From: Epiperipatus broadwayi
Lineage: Eukaryota > Onychophora > Udeonychophora > Euonychophora > Peripatidae
Length of the DNA stretch: 64,000 bases
Direction of reading: 5' to 3'
Assembly (NCBI GenBank): GCA_028023455.1
Contig: JAQFVV010012416.1
Span: forward strand, 6,367,594 to 6,431,593
Within the stretch, counting starts at the first letter, position 1; each line of letters opens with the position of its first letter. Below are positions 45,386 to 56,690 of the stretch, one piece after another. Below the pieces are notes generated by a model. That model was not told the origin of the DNA. It ran no database searches and was given only the letters and a program-made list of their open reading frames with translations. The position numbers and the translations under genes are program-made.

Positions 45386-47404
45386 TTTATGATTTATTGC
45401 TAAAAAATTTGTAAGAGGTTCAAGCATTGCTATCACCAGAACTGGAGATTTGATTAATAGTCAATTGATTCCAAAGTTTACAAATGTTAGCTGATATTGA
45501 AGATCCTATTAATTTCTTGTCTAATATGAAAAAATTTAAAATAGAAAATAAAAACTATGAAATCTCTTACAGATTTAATAAAAAGACATGCTTCTTCCCT
45601 CCCTTTAATTTATTGTAACTTGACAAATGGAAAATAGAAACTATGATATTTTTCCTATTTTTAATAAAAGACACAATTCCTCCCTCCCAACTTAACTGTA
45701 ACAACAAGTTATAAGAGTGTCTTTTTCTTTATTAAAAATAAGGAACATCACTATTTTATCTTTTTTTTTACATTTTTTCATGTTGGATAGAAAGTCAAAA
45801 GGATCTTCAATATCAGGTGAAAGCTATCCCATCTACATTACCATGTTTGTGCACAGTATACATTTTTTTATTTATCAAGAATTTTTATGGCATGCTTTAA
45901 CATATTCTGTAATAATTAAAGGAGCGTTTGTCATGCAATAAAATCTACTCATTGTCTATATCCCTTACTTTAATACTCTGTAATAAAACAATTCTGCTCT
46001 GACTAATTAAAACTCTTAGCTAGAAACAAAATTACTCAAGTATCTTGCCCAATTAAACTTATTTTCTTGGAATATGCAAATATCTTCACATGTTAAGTGA
46101 AAGAAATCACATGATCTGGAAGACATTAAATGTACATATTGAAGAACATGAATCGAGATGAATTTTGCTTTGGGATTTCATTGTCTTCATATTTTAGTAA
46201 CTCAACTAAATTACCGATCTTCCATTTTGAGTACTTGAATTAAAAAAACTTTTCTATTGTCATTACTCTTATTACAATTATTAATATGTGCGTTATTTTT
46301 TTTTTCTTTTCAAGCTATTGGATTATGTCTAATCTTAATCTTCCAGAGTATTTGCAGGATGCACTTATTGCCATTTGGATAATGTGATGATGAGGTTTTT
46401 AAACTTCCACAAATTTTTTTTTTTTTTTTTTACAGCATTTCTGGTGTTTCAATCATTTACATATCCATTTTTTTTAAGAGTTCTTAATTTTACACAGTAT
46501 ATTAGTTCTTAATAAGAAACCAATAAATATCTGTAAAAGTAAAATTAAAAACATTGTCATGATATGGATGATGCAACTAAAGTTTGAAAATGATTACAAA
46601 TGTTTGTTGAAAATAGTTACTGTTATGTCTATTAATTTTTCAATAATACAATAGCCAGTTCTACATTAGAATATTGCTCTTAAAAACATTTGAGAAAGTC
46701 ATATAATATTGTTAGTATTAACATTACTAGACAAAAACTTGAAAGAAGCCTTCAATTGGCATAAAACTGAAGTCTCTAAAATACTTACCTGATATCAGAT
46801 CTTTATAACTAACTATATGATTTGTCTTGTTAAAAAACACGTTAATGTTTTTTCAAATTTTAGATAGATTATTAGCTTAAATGCCTGAATGAATAAATAG
46901 TGCCTGATAGATGCACAAATGCATTAGTTCCAGCTTTGAATTATGGCTTTCCCTGATAGGCAAAGCCCAGAAACTATTCTGGCAATAGAGATATAATCGC
47001 ACCAATCTGTTATTGGAAACATATGAGGAAGTTGAGATATTACTGTTATTATTAACTTTCCTAACTAAAGGCTAGAAAGAGACCTATTGTTGTTATGGAA
47101 TTGAGGTCATTGAAATACATGGATATTGACTTGATTTCAAATTTATATAGCTATATAAATGAGTTAGCTTAGGTTGCAAATCCTTAGGGTGTCTTTTTTT
47201 AATTGCAGGTTATTCTTGAGTATTATAAAACATTAAAAGGTGATTGTTAGTTCCAGCTTTGAATCCTACTCTTAACTGACAAAGGCAAAGGCCAGTAACA
47301 GCATTGTTCCAGTTGATATTTACTGATTATTCAAACTGACAACAGATGGCTCTAGAGTAGAGTGAAAAGAGGACTTTTTTTGGAAAAATATAAGAAAGTG
47401 ATGT

Positions 47405-49490
47405 AAAAATTTTGTATAATACCAACGTTACTGCTACCGGTCTGTAATTACTTATTTTTTTTTGTGATCCTTGCCCTTACCTTGAAATAATAGCCTCATT
47501 CTTGTATTATTCCTGCTAGCTGGAAATTCTATCTTTTGTGCCTTCTTATTAAACTTGATAATAGATTTAATTTTGCCCAATTTCCCAAATTCATCAACAT
47601 CTCTTGTCTATCCATCTAAATCTCTTGCATTTCCACATTTCAACTTCTTTCCAGCCTCATTCAATTCATTTTCTGTAAAACTAATATTTCCATTACTATG
47701 TGCTTTTATATTTGTTATCATTCTGATCTTCACATTTTACAAGCTTTCTATATTCATTACATACTTAAGATTGTCTCTAATTCTTCTCTAAAGCTACATT
47801 TTTTCTCCCCGTCATTTAGTAATACTATTTCTCTCCTCCGTACGTTCCTTCTTTTAATATATTTCCAACATTTTATACTCCTTTTTCACTTTTATTAATA
47901 CCCTCCAATAATTTACTCTTTAATTTTATTCTCTTTCTATAATTATCTATTTTAGCCAACTTCTTTTTATTTAAATTGTTTTCTTCGTTTAATATTAACA
48001 TCTTTTTTACTTTCTTTGTTTTTAATAGCACATTTATATTATCTGCATGCTTTCTTCTTTTCTTTTACACTTTTAGTAATTCTCACTTTTCTATTACTTT
48101 TATTCTACTGAATATTCTCACCTAGAATCTTTTTTTGCCATGTTTTCTACTTTACTATATCAGTCCTTCTTACATTCATCCCCAACAAACTTTTGCGTAT
48201 TTTTTTTTACTTTTATTTTATATTCTTCTAAGTTATTCTTATCATTCACTCTCCATCCACATCTTTCGCTATCCTTTCTACTTTCATTACTATTTTCCAT
48301 CATATTACTAACCATTTCTATTATAAAGAAATTATGATCACTATTACATACTTTCTTTTCAATGTCACTTTAATTTTCCGTACTTTATTCATTCTCTCTT
48401 TATCTACTAATACATAATCTATTGTGTGAAATATATTATTTCTAGACCATGTGTATTGTCCCTCATAAATATTTGATAAATTTCCAATATTCAAATTCAT
48501 TCTCTGAGAAGATTTTTTCAAAAGCTGTTTATTCTTGTTGGATTCCAAGTCATCAATTTCTTCAATATCACCTATAATCATTATTTTCTTTCCCTTTTTT
48601 TTTTTGAATCTCTGCATATCCTTAAATAGGCATTCATCTCCGGTGGCCATATACACTATAGCCACCATCCATTCTTGTCTTCCTAATCTTATCTCAAACC
48701 ACAAATGTTCTTGACACTTTACAGTATTTAAATATTTTTTTAACAATAACTTCTATACTATCACCCCCCCCCCTTTTTTTTTATAACCTACCATACTAAA
48801 TTTTTCAAGTATAGGTTCTTTTTATCTTAGATGTGTTTCCACTATTGCTAATACTTCAAGCTCTTTATTTTTAACTAATTCATTTAATTCCAACCCCTTT
48901 TCTAGTCTCCTATCACCTTGCATATTCAAATATCCAATTTTAGCAATTTTTTCTTATTATTCTTTTATAAATTTTTTTGACTCTTTTCTATTATATTTGT
49001 AAATAGTTTATCATTAGTTTTACAGATTCCTTTCCTCTCCACATCTACATTTATATTTGAATCAGCTATCCTGTTTACTTCTTATATCCTGTCTATTCTT
49101 AACCTTCTTTTTGATAATATTGTAATTTAAAACCTACCCTCCCCCTTTAAGTTTCCTGAACTTAAACACTCTAATGCTTCATTTTCTTATTTTGCTAAAT
49201 GTAATCATCTTTACTGTATAACTTCCTCTTACTAATAAAAAAAAACCCCACACATCCACAAGTATAACATTATTTCTGTCACACAATTTTTTCAATCTCT
49301 CATTTATAGAACATGCCCCATATAATGTATACCTATTGTTGAATCTTGGTAGTAATCCTACTCTTCCTTTAACCTTATTCATACTACTAATCAATTCTTT
49401 ATACTCATCTATTACTCTTTCCGATGGCTCTGATAAATTATTTATCTCCATCATAACATGCATTATTTTATATTAATGCACTGCCCTCTA
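47405..49490 (-). pseudogene. CR1-like LINE, antisense copy with esterase-like domain
   Basis: This is the same family as the LINE at 24.2-27.7 kb, on the minus strand. The frame 49463-49179 contains MMEINNLSEP, VGLLPRFNNR, SINERLKKLCDRNNVILVDV and FSKI. This is the layout of the SGNH-esterase-like domain of CR1-type ORF1 (HVGTN..GLLPR..N..L..FVDxWxxF..DGxHLS), although the GTN and DGxH blocks are damaged. After an interval that includes ICKTNDK (like FCKINGK in the other copy), the endonuclease follows: VKCQEHLWFEIRL, IMIIGDIEEIDD and FHTIDYVLVDKERMN (48746-48321). The start of the RT comes next, to about 47410. It ends abruptly there, so the 3' half is missing. Many stops are present. Confidence 0.8.
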
Positions 49491-49899
49491 TTGTCAGACA
49501 AATTATTCATAAACTTTGTGTGTAATTCCTAATTCTTATAAGAATAGCTAATATGACATAATCTTATAATTTTTGTCAAAAGCACCTCTCCTGATAATGT
49601 TTGCTCTTATTAAGATCATTTGTCAAATTGGCTACCCTCATAAAAACTGGAAAATGTGAATATGAGTTCATTTTGTATTTACAAATAGTTGATTCTAGCA
49701 ATAGATGGTAGTGCATTGATATAAAATATTTACCTGGGCAATTTATCATTTCAGCAATTACATACATATATATATATATTAGTAAATTGTGAGGTTGTTT
49801 GTATGAATTATTTAAATGAATTTAAAAAGAAATTATAGAAATATTTTTTTGTTGTTTATTTTTCATTATACATTTATGAATTCATTTCTGTTATTTAAG

Positions 49900-49990
49900 G
49901 TTCTGCAAGTTCAATAACTAAGATTCTGGAAGATGCAAAAAAACAACTTCAGAAATGTAAAGAATCTCTAGATTCAATGTCAGATGACAG
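49900..49990 (+). CDS. Host gene, coding exon 2
   Basis: It joins in phase to exon 1 (split Ser codon A|GT) and encodes SASSITKILEDAKKQLQKCK and ESLDSMSDD, a probable amphipathic or coiled-coil helix followed by a polar turn. The acceptor is TTATTTAAG and the donor GTAAGT at 49991. It ends with two bases of the next codon (AG|T). Without splicing the frame would run into intron stops. The composition (K, Q, E, S) is protein-like and not AT-random. Confidence 0.7.
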
Positions 49991-50316
49991 GTAAGTTTAA
50001 CCTTGAAAATTGTCAGTTATTTTAGTAAGATTTGCATTTACAATTCTATACTGGCAGGTTATATTAAAGGCTTTATTCTTAAAAGTATTATTATTTTTTA
50101 TGAATACCTTCATGTAGATCTATTATTTGATTGATTTCAGGTTTGTTAATCACAAAAAATCTTACAAAATTATGAAGTGATTATTGAATATACTGAGAGA
50201 TTAAAGAAAATAGGAGCTAGTGGGGAGTGTAGGATCTTGATAGCATTAGACAAAAAAAAAAATAGTGAAGAAAATAAAAATGGTTTTAGTAAGGAGATAT
50301 TCTAAAAAAAATATCT

Positions 50317-50717
50317 AAAGAGGAATAAATTTATTTCGGAAGCCATTAATATTTCTAAAACATCCAAGATGAAATTCAAATTGTGTTTCAAATTTAGTTA
50401 TGATGTAAAATTTTCAAAAAATAATACTAATTCCTTTTTGTATGAATGAACTTGATACTTGTTTGATTTTCAACTGAAACAGATGGAGTATTACAAAAAG
50501 ATTCAAAAATCAAATTTAAAGAGGAATAAATTTATTTCGGAAGCCATTAATATATCTAAAACAACCAAGATGAAATTCAAATTGTGTTTCAAATTTAGTT
50601 ATGATGTTAGATTTTCAAAAAATAATATTAATTCCTTTTTGTATGAATGAACTTGATACTTGTTTGATTTTCAACTGAAACAGATAGAGTATTACAAAAA
50701 AGATTCAAAAATCAAAT
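50317..50717. repeat. Tandem duplication, 200-bp unit x 2
   Basis: The units 50317-50517 and 50518-50717 are almost identical (AAAGAGGAATAAATTTATTT..AGATTCAAAAATCAAATTT). They differ at only a few positions, which suggests a recent event. The 63-codon frame at 50459 crosses the junction and is not a gene. Confidence 0.8.
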
Positions 50718-51063
50718 TTTCATGTAATTCGTAGAGAAGAATAAAAAAAATAGGACAATGGGTTAGTTTTAAGGAAAGCTGGAGAAAATAAACTAATTAT
50801 GGAAATAAGAATAAATACCAAAAGGAGGCAGAATCAGTATATTAGGAAATATTGAACTTTAAGAGCATGGAAAAAATATCAGTTACCGTCAAGTCATTCT
50901 ACATTTCTAAATATAATCAAGAATGTTATCGATAACAAAAGGATTTGAAAAATAATGTTGTAAAATTTATTACAAATTTAAATGCCCAACCATATTTGTA
51001 AAATATGAGACTACAGTAAATTCTTCAACTATTAAAAATTGCAAACCTTGTTTATTAGTGAAC

Positions 51064-51427
51064 TGTTGTAATAATATAATGTAGGGTGTGCAGATATGAG
51101 TATACATATATATTTAGAAAGTTGTAAAAAATATATTTTATTTATCCCGCACACACATGAATAAATTATCTCCAAGTTCACTCTAGAAAATTTACATATT
51201 GTTAGGGCTCTGGAATTTATTTAGATTATGCAGATATCACACTAATATAAAAACGGCACATTATCTTCTTTACTATATGTGTGTGCATAGAATTATTACA
51301 TATTTAATGAAAACTATTTTACAATAGTGATTATTTTCTCCTAAGATTAATATTTAGTTTTATTCCAAAACATACATAGATTATTCATTGTTATGAGTAA
51401 ATAAACTCTCATTAAATTTTACTTGTG
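51064..51427 (+). repeat. 5' LTR of the gypsy element
   Basis: Starts TGTTGTAATAATA and ends near TTTTACTTGTG. It shares with the 3' LTR GATATGAG.ATACATATATATTTAGAAAG, ACACACATGAATAAATTA and AAGTTCACTCTAGAAAATTT. It is followed by GGTATACAGCAGATTG, the expected place of the primer-binding site. Confidence 0.75.
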
Positions 51428-51835
51428 GGTATACAGCAGATTGACACAGTTGATAGAAGAACAATCTGTGTAACTGTGGAAGCCATAGTACTTTGGCACA
51501 GTTGATAATTAGTATAGAAATACTCCAGTTTTGAGTAAACTTCTGGCATTAAACAATAATGTTATAAGTGAATTTGATATCAATATTGCAGCAGGTTTGT
51601 GCCTCTGTTGATCACATAGAGAGGTGTATGCTGATAAATAACAGATGACGACAAGCTAAAGGTAGAAACCCTTATGTGATTGGCAGACAAGAAGGTATTG
51701 TCAGTTGTGTATACTCTGTAAACTGAAGCCTTCCTAAGAAGTATGTAAGTGGAGTTAATAGATAAATTGACTGTATATTTTCAATCTGTGACTTTTAAAT
51801 GATTATCACACTTGAGATTTAGAAACAGAATTTAA

Positions 51836-52204
51836 ATACCACATGAGAAGTACCGTGATTATAATTCAGCTTTACGAATTTTAGCTAAAGAGTCTAACTT
51901 TAATGCAGAATTCGAAGATGTGCTTCTTGACCAACTTTTAAATGTGAAAATGATGCACAATAACCTGAGGCAAGTTTTGGGTGACTCATTATTGACAGAT
52001 GAACAGGCAGTTGAGAAATGTCTAGCCCATGAAGTCATTATGGAAAACTCTTTTGAGTTTCAACACTTTGAAAATGCATCAACATTATCAATAACAGTAA
52101 ATAAAACGGAAGATGAAACTGCAGACTGTCGAAGTTCAATGAAGGCTTTTTTATGTTATTGTTATGAACAAGAGGGTCATTTGAAGAAGTGCTGTAAATT
52201 TTAA
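51836..52204 (+). pseudogene. gypsy gag C-terminal fragment with altered zinc knuckle
   Basis: The frame is open from just after an upstream TAA. ALRILAKESNFNAEFEDVLL followed by DQLLN and a GDSLLTDEQAVEKC stretch matches the gypsy gag segment LRxLAxxCxFG..xxxLIRDxxVxGI..LLxxxxLTLxxAxxI. It ends in a zinc knuckle, CYCYEQEGHLKKCCK, where spacing of the first Cys, the His and the last Cys fits C-x2-C-x4-H-x4-C but the second Cys position is Tyr. The stop is at 52202-52204. It is part of a dead element. Confidence 0.7.
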
Positions 52205-53829
52205 ACATGAAAGAATGTCTTGCAAGCGGCAAAACCAGACACTTATCACGCATCTGTCACATGAAGGATAAATCAATAAAGTAGCTAAATGCATGGACTC
52301 CACAATTTGGGGATGTTTAGGAGAAAAAGTGATTTTAAAACAATAAGTAATGTGATGTAATCACATATTGTTAGATATACATAATTTTGAACAAAAAATG
52401 AGTATGGAAATTGATAGCAGCATGAGGTTATCCTTAATCTCATAACTGAATTGGATCAAAATTATTGGGAAGTGTAAAAGAGAGATTACATTTGAGAAAA
52501 TTGAAGTGATAATCAGTGACATGAATGGCACTAATATAGGAATATACCGCAAAGTAATGGTACCTGTCATACTGAAGTAAAAATACTACCTTTGTATATC
52601 ATAAAGCATACCTAGCCACTAGGAATTCAAATAGAGAAAAACAGTATAGATGATTTACAATGTTATTGCAAATGGGGGACGGGGGATCTGGGCAGTAGAG
52701 GAAATAGTAACATCAAGAGTATGAAAGATGAAAGTATAGAATGCTGGCAAAACGTGAACTGTGAGTATGTGCAGGCAGTTAAGTGCCCAGTCTACCGCTA
52801 AATTATCGCCAAGTAAATTAAAAGCTTGGACTAAAGCAATCAATCATGACGAGACTCCATGTAGATCTTGCCAGTCAAGTTTAATAATTACATTTTCCTG
52901 ATAGTTTTATAGATTTATACTTTAAATGAAAATATAAAATTGTGAAAAGTAGAGGCACAAACATCCCAATTAGAGCTTTGAATGGAGTATTCACATGCCA
53001 TGGATATCTCAAAATATTGTGTCTGATAATGGAGTTGGTTTCACATCCATGCTATTCAAAGACATTTTAACCACTAACTACAATATCACCCAGTATCTTA
53101 ATAGTCTAACTGAAAAAGCAGTGCAGCATATAAAGACTTCATTAAATAAAAACTTCATACAAAGATATTAGCTAAGCTTTAATTGATGCTATGTATTACT
53201 AGCATTTCGTCCTTTCTATGTCTACTAAAAGGACATTGGCTGAATTGTTTATGTATAGGAAGTTCTGATCTTATTTGTCAGTATTATTGCCTATTAGGAA
53301 CATATCAAAGTTATATGGACGGAAAAAAGTCCAAAATTGGAGATGCTGTTTGAATACACGACATTTTGAAAAGAAAATGGTTTCTTGGAGTGATAATTAG
53401 GATTATATCTAAACAGTTGAGAGTAGTTCAAATGTTCTGATGGAAGACAAATGAGAAGACACGCTATTCATTTGAAAATCTGTCACCTGGAGTCAGTATA
53501 AATCATATGATTTAATGATGAGAGTCCTTCAATGAATCAGGGTGAGAGTGCAGATACAGCACAAGGCCCACCAGATTTAAATTTGTTAACTGGTAAACAA
53601 TTAAATGTTATTGTTTTAGTTGAACTGAATAACTCGTCTAATGAGACAAAATTTTTTACTAGTAATAGGTCTTCAATCTTCCAAACAGTCTTAGCTGGAG
53701 GAGAGAAAACCGATCAGAAGGAAGGAAAAATCCATTCTTGTCCAGACCGGTTCGAAATTGTTGGATCCTACAAGATTGCAAGAATTTTTTATGTAAATAA
53801 AGGGTACAGGTGTGAGGGAGGAATTGATT

Positions 53830-54257
53830 TGTTGTAATAATAAAAAGCAGTGTGTGTGGATATGAGAATACATATATATTTAGAAAGTTGTAAATAAAGG
53901 TATTTTATTTATTGTAATTATCATCACACACACATGAATAAATTACTTCTTACTAAGTTCACTCTAGAAAATTTTACATATTGTTAGCATGCTAGATCTT
54001 TTTAATATATGCTAATTCACTTTGCAGAAGTCATATTAATATAAAAACAGCAGATTATTTACTTCATTGTGCATGTGCAAGAAACTCTACCAAAATGGTA
54101 TAAACAAATGAACTATTATAAAGCATATAATATTATAAAGCATACATTTATTGATGATTCTATAATAGAGATCATCTTCTCTGAAGATTAACATTTAGTT
54201 TTATTTTATTATATATATATTATTTGTTGTAAATAAACTCGTTAAGTTTTACTTGTG
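53830..54257 (+). repeat. 3' LTR of the gypsy element
   Basis: Same ends as the 5' LTR but about 64 bp longer, mainly because of inserts such as the repeated AAAGCATA(TA)ATATTATA block near 54120-54145. The visible divergence between the two LTRs implies an old insertion. Confidence 0.75.
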
Positions 54258-54899
54258 TTGTTTTTTTATTATGAATGCGATCCTGATGGTATTCTAAGAT
54301 ATCTCTGGAGTACCCAGCAATCAGTATTAAATTCAGGACTACAGAAGTATGCATCCATTATTTTCTAAACTCATTTTTTTGACATTTGTTAACATGTCTA
54401 CTCATTTATCTGCATGGATTGTTTAATTTAATTTGAATCGATCTTTTTTTTTTTTTTTTATTAAAATAATAGTAATATATATTTTCTTAATATATTCATT
54501 CCCCGAATCTTTTGTCATTTTATCACAAGTTTAAAAGGAGATTTTCATTTTATGTGTAACTTTATTTTAAAAAGCTTTTTAACAGTTTAAAAAAGTTTTT
54601 GTTTTGTTTATAAATTTCTATTAAAAGTCCTAATATTTTCCGAGATAATTGAAGTGTTAAAATTTGTCTTAAGTGAAAAATGTAAATTTATTTATTTTTC
54701 CTTTACTTTTTATTATAAATCAGTGACTAGATAAGATTATTTATTCTAATGAATATTAATAATTAATATTAACTCCTTTTTTTTTTTTAAACATATATAA
54801 TTATTGTATTAAGTGTGAAATAGTATGTACTTATATTTTAGAACTACGGTCTCTCCTACAGCATTGTGCTAAATTACAATGAGGGAAATTGTTTTTAAT

Positions 54900-55620
54900 C
54901 TATATGAGGGGATATCCCAAAATAATAGGAATCATTCTCTGGTAGCCACGCTTGTTATAGTACATGTTTCTGTTTCTAGATACCTCTTGTGTGAATCCTG
55001 CATCAATCTATCAAATGACATCGGATGAAATTGTGATACTATGTAGTGCATTTTTTTGTTAAGTGAAGTTTGCATATTTGTTGATGTTTGTAATGACTGA
55101 GAAGTTTGAACAACACGAAATTATGTTTTCTTTTAGGGCAAATGGCATGGAAAACAGTTGTAATGCTTGAAACAGCTTAGAAATAAGTTGCTTTGAGAAG
55201 AACACAAATTTACAAGTGATTTAGCATAGCAAGTGAAGCCCGATGTCAAGATAATGCTGGTTTTTTTTTTTTTTTATGGTGCAAACATCATTATTCGCTC
55301 AGAATTTGTTGGTAATGATCAAGCATTTAAAATCTATAAGTTCTGAAACTTTACTATGATGCCGTAAAATGTAAATGTCCCATTTTGTGACAAAGTGAAG
55401 AGTATAATCCTCATCAGTACAGTGTGAAACAATTTTTAATTAAATTTAGCATGATTCAGCTTTTCCTTCAGCCATATTCGCTAGATCTTACATCATGCGA
55501 TTTCTTTTTATTCTCTTGAAAAAATTGCTTCAAATTTTTTTTCTTTTTGCGGACTTAGAAGTGGTGAAGAAAATTTATGTTTTGTTAGTTTTATATATTT
55601 ATCGATTATTTTCTCCATTT
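54900..55620 (+). pseudogene. mariner-like transposase relic
   Basis: The start GGGGATATCCCAAAATAATA followed by an ATG region with EKFEQHEIMFSFRANG recalls the mariner HTH start (EQRxxIKFCFxxGK). After a deletion, KPDVKIMLV is followed by a poly-T run where the family has FFDxxGIVH, and then IIRSEFVGNDQAF..IYKF (EFVPxGQTVNxxxY). Further on, PYSLDLTSCDFFLFS corresponds to the hallmark PYSPDLAPCDFFLFP. The poly-T tract at 55260-55275 has destroyed the first catalytic block. Frameshifts are frequent and it is non-functional. Confidence 0.7.
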
Positions 55621-56628
55621 CTTTGAAAAACTGAGGCATTTATAAATGATATAAATCGTAGTAAATTATGCATCAGTGAATTAGAAAAATAGACAATTAC
55701 AATCTGTACATAGGAATCTTATCTAAAGGAGATGAAATGAAAATGATAAGAAAGCACATGATAGATATTAAACTAGAAGACTAATATTGAAATCATAATT
55801 GGGCATGTAGTGGTAAGCAAAATATGACTTAATTCTGGAAATAAAACAAGAAATTTATGATGATGATAGAAGTTATTTGATAAAAGTTATAATATTTAAA
55901 AGAGAACATATACATTGTAGTAAGAGAGGCAACAAACCAATAATGACATCAACTAATAGTTCAGTAAAAGGGAACTGAGTACGAGGACATTTGCATGATG
56001 GTGATAATTTCTTGTGTGAGTGTTCACGAGAAAGAAAACATGTTGAACAATATCAGAATAAACGGACACAAATGTTAAACATTGTAAATAGTAGATATGA
56101 ATCTTTTGCTTGTAAATAGACAATTAATAATTTGCGTAAATATATATACACATCAAGTTCTAGTGATAAGTAAGTAGCAAGTGAATGTCTAGAGTTCCAG
56201 TCGATTGGAAGGTTACAATGTTGTCATATTATGTTGGTGCAATTTTATTTCAATCATTCTTAATTTATTTGAAATTTATTTTTTCAATGATTATTTATTA
56301 TAGCTAATTATTTATTGCCCTTGGATAGTAAAAAACTCATTACAACCTCACCCCTCTCTCTTTTTTTTCTTTTTTCTCACTTCTCTTTCATTCTCTTTTT
56401 TTCATTTCTCTCTTTGCTCTCTTCTTCTGTATATATATATAATTCATTAATAAGCTTTATAATTTTTATTACACATCAAAATGTTTTTCTGCCATTTGTA
56501 TTCTATGGAAATATTATAGTGTGTCTTTATTAAAAACCATATATGTGTACAATATATGATTATAAAAATAAATAATAATTTAGTTTTTGTTATTATTACT
56601 TATAAATAAACTCTTTTCATTTGTTTAG
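55621..56628. other. AT-rich end of intron 2
   Basis: No recognisable element. A pyrimidine-rich tract (CTCTCTTTTTTTTC, about 56360) and a T-rich run lead to the acceptor at 56627-56628. Confidence 0.4.
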
Positions 56629-56690
56629 TATTTTGATTCCGGATGATGATGATGTTGAAGTTGTAGCCACTATTCCAGCCACTCGATCAA
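56629..56690 (+). CDS. Host gene, coding exon 3 (SIM-like motif)
   Basis: In phase with exon 2 (Ser from AG|T). Encodes ILIPDDDDVEVVATIPATRS, codons 88-107 of the joined frame, then one base of the next codon. The donor GTAAGT is at 56691 and the acceptor is TTTGTTTAG. ILIP followed by four Asp, and VEVV after it, fits SUMO-interaction motifs (hydrophobic core next to an acidic run). Human SETDB1 has a similar IEIPDEDDD stretch between its N-terminal helices and tudor domains, which is the main reason for the SETDB1 hypothesis. No domain that would prove it lies in this window. Confidence 0.7.

Larger units (their letters stand above)
40418..49899 (+). other. Intron 1 (9.5 kb), transposon-rich
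   Basis: GTAAGT donor and TTATTTAAG acceptor, phase 1. It holds small palindromes at 40.6 and 43.4 kb, an antisense RTE RT fragment at 42 kb, a family-B SINE at 43.6 kb, the F1 palindrome at 44.6 kb and an antisense CR1-like LINE at 47.4-49.5 kb. The rest (notably 45.4-47.4 kb) is anonymous AT-rich DNA. The region 46890-47400 has TTAGTTCCAGCTTTGAAT twice (about 46926 and 47250), part of an unassigned repeat. Confidence 0.65.
51064..54257 (+). mobile_element. Decayed gypsy-type LTR retrotransposon
   Basis: It has two related flanking repeats (51064-51427 and 53830-54257) enclosing, in order, gag with a zinc knuckle, a protease relic and integrase relics. Protease: on the plus strand about 52390-52560, MEIDSS..LSLIS..W and GTNIGI stand where gypsy proteases have MExDTGAxVSLISExxW and YTGxxI, so the catalytic DTG reads DSS. 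Integrase: HVDLA at about 52858, SDNGVGFTS at about 53024 and TEKAVQHIK at about 53110 cover the three acidic blocks but in shifted frames. RT and RNase H are essentially absent, so there is a large internal deletion. A purine-rich GAGGGAGGAATTGA precedes the 3' LTR as a polypurine tract. No clear target duplication was found. It is inactive. Confidence 0.8.
49991..56628 (+). other. Intron 2 (6.6 kb)
   Basis: GTAAGT donor, TTTGTTTAG acceptor, phase 2. It contains a 200-bp tandem duplication, a decayed gypsy element and a mariner relic, listed separately. The last kilobase (55.7-56.6 kb) is anonymous. Confidence 0.65.

Noticed and set aside
47555-48337. Three plus-strand frames of 65-78 codons
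   Set aside because: They are antisense shadows of the CR1-like LINE, T-rich because the LINE coding strand is A-rich.
53532-53837. 101-codon frame as an env or accessory gene of the gypsy element
   Set aside because: Probably the worn end of pol. There is no signal peptide, transmembrane segment or family motif to support a separate gene.
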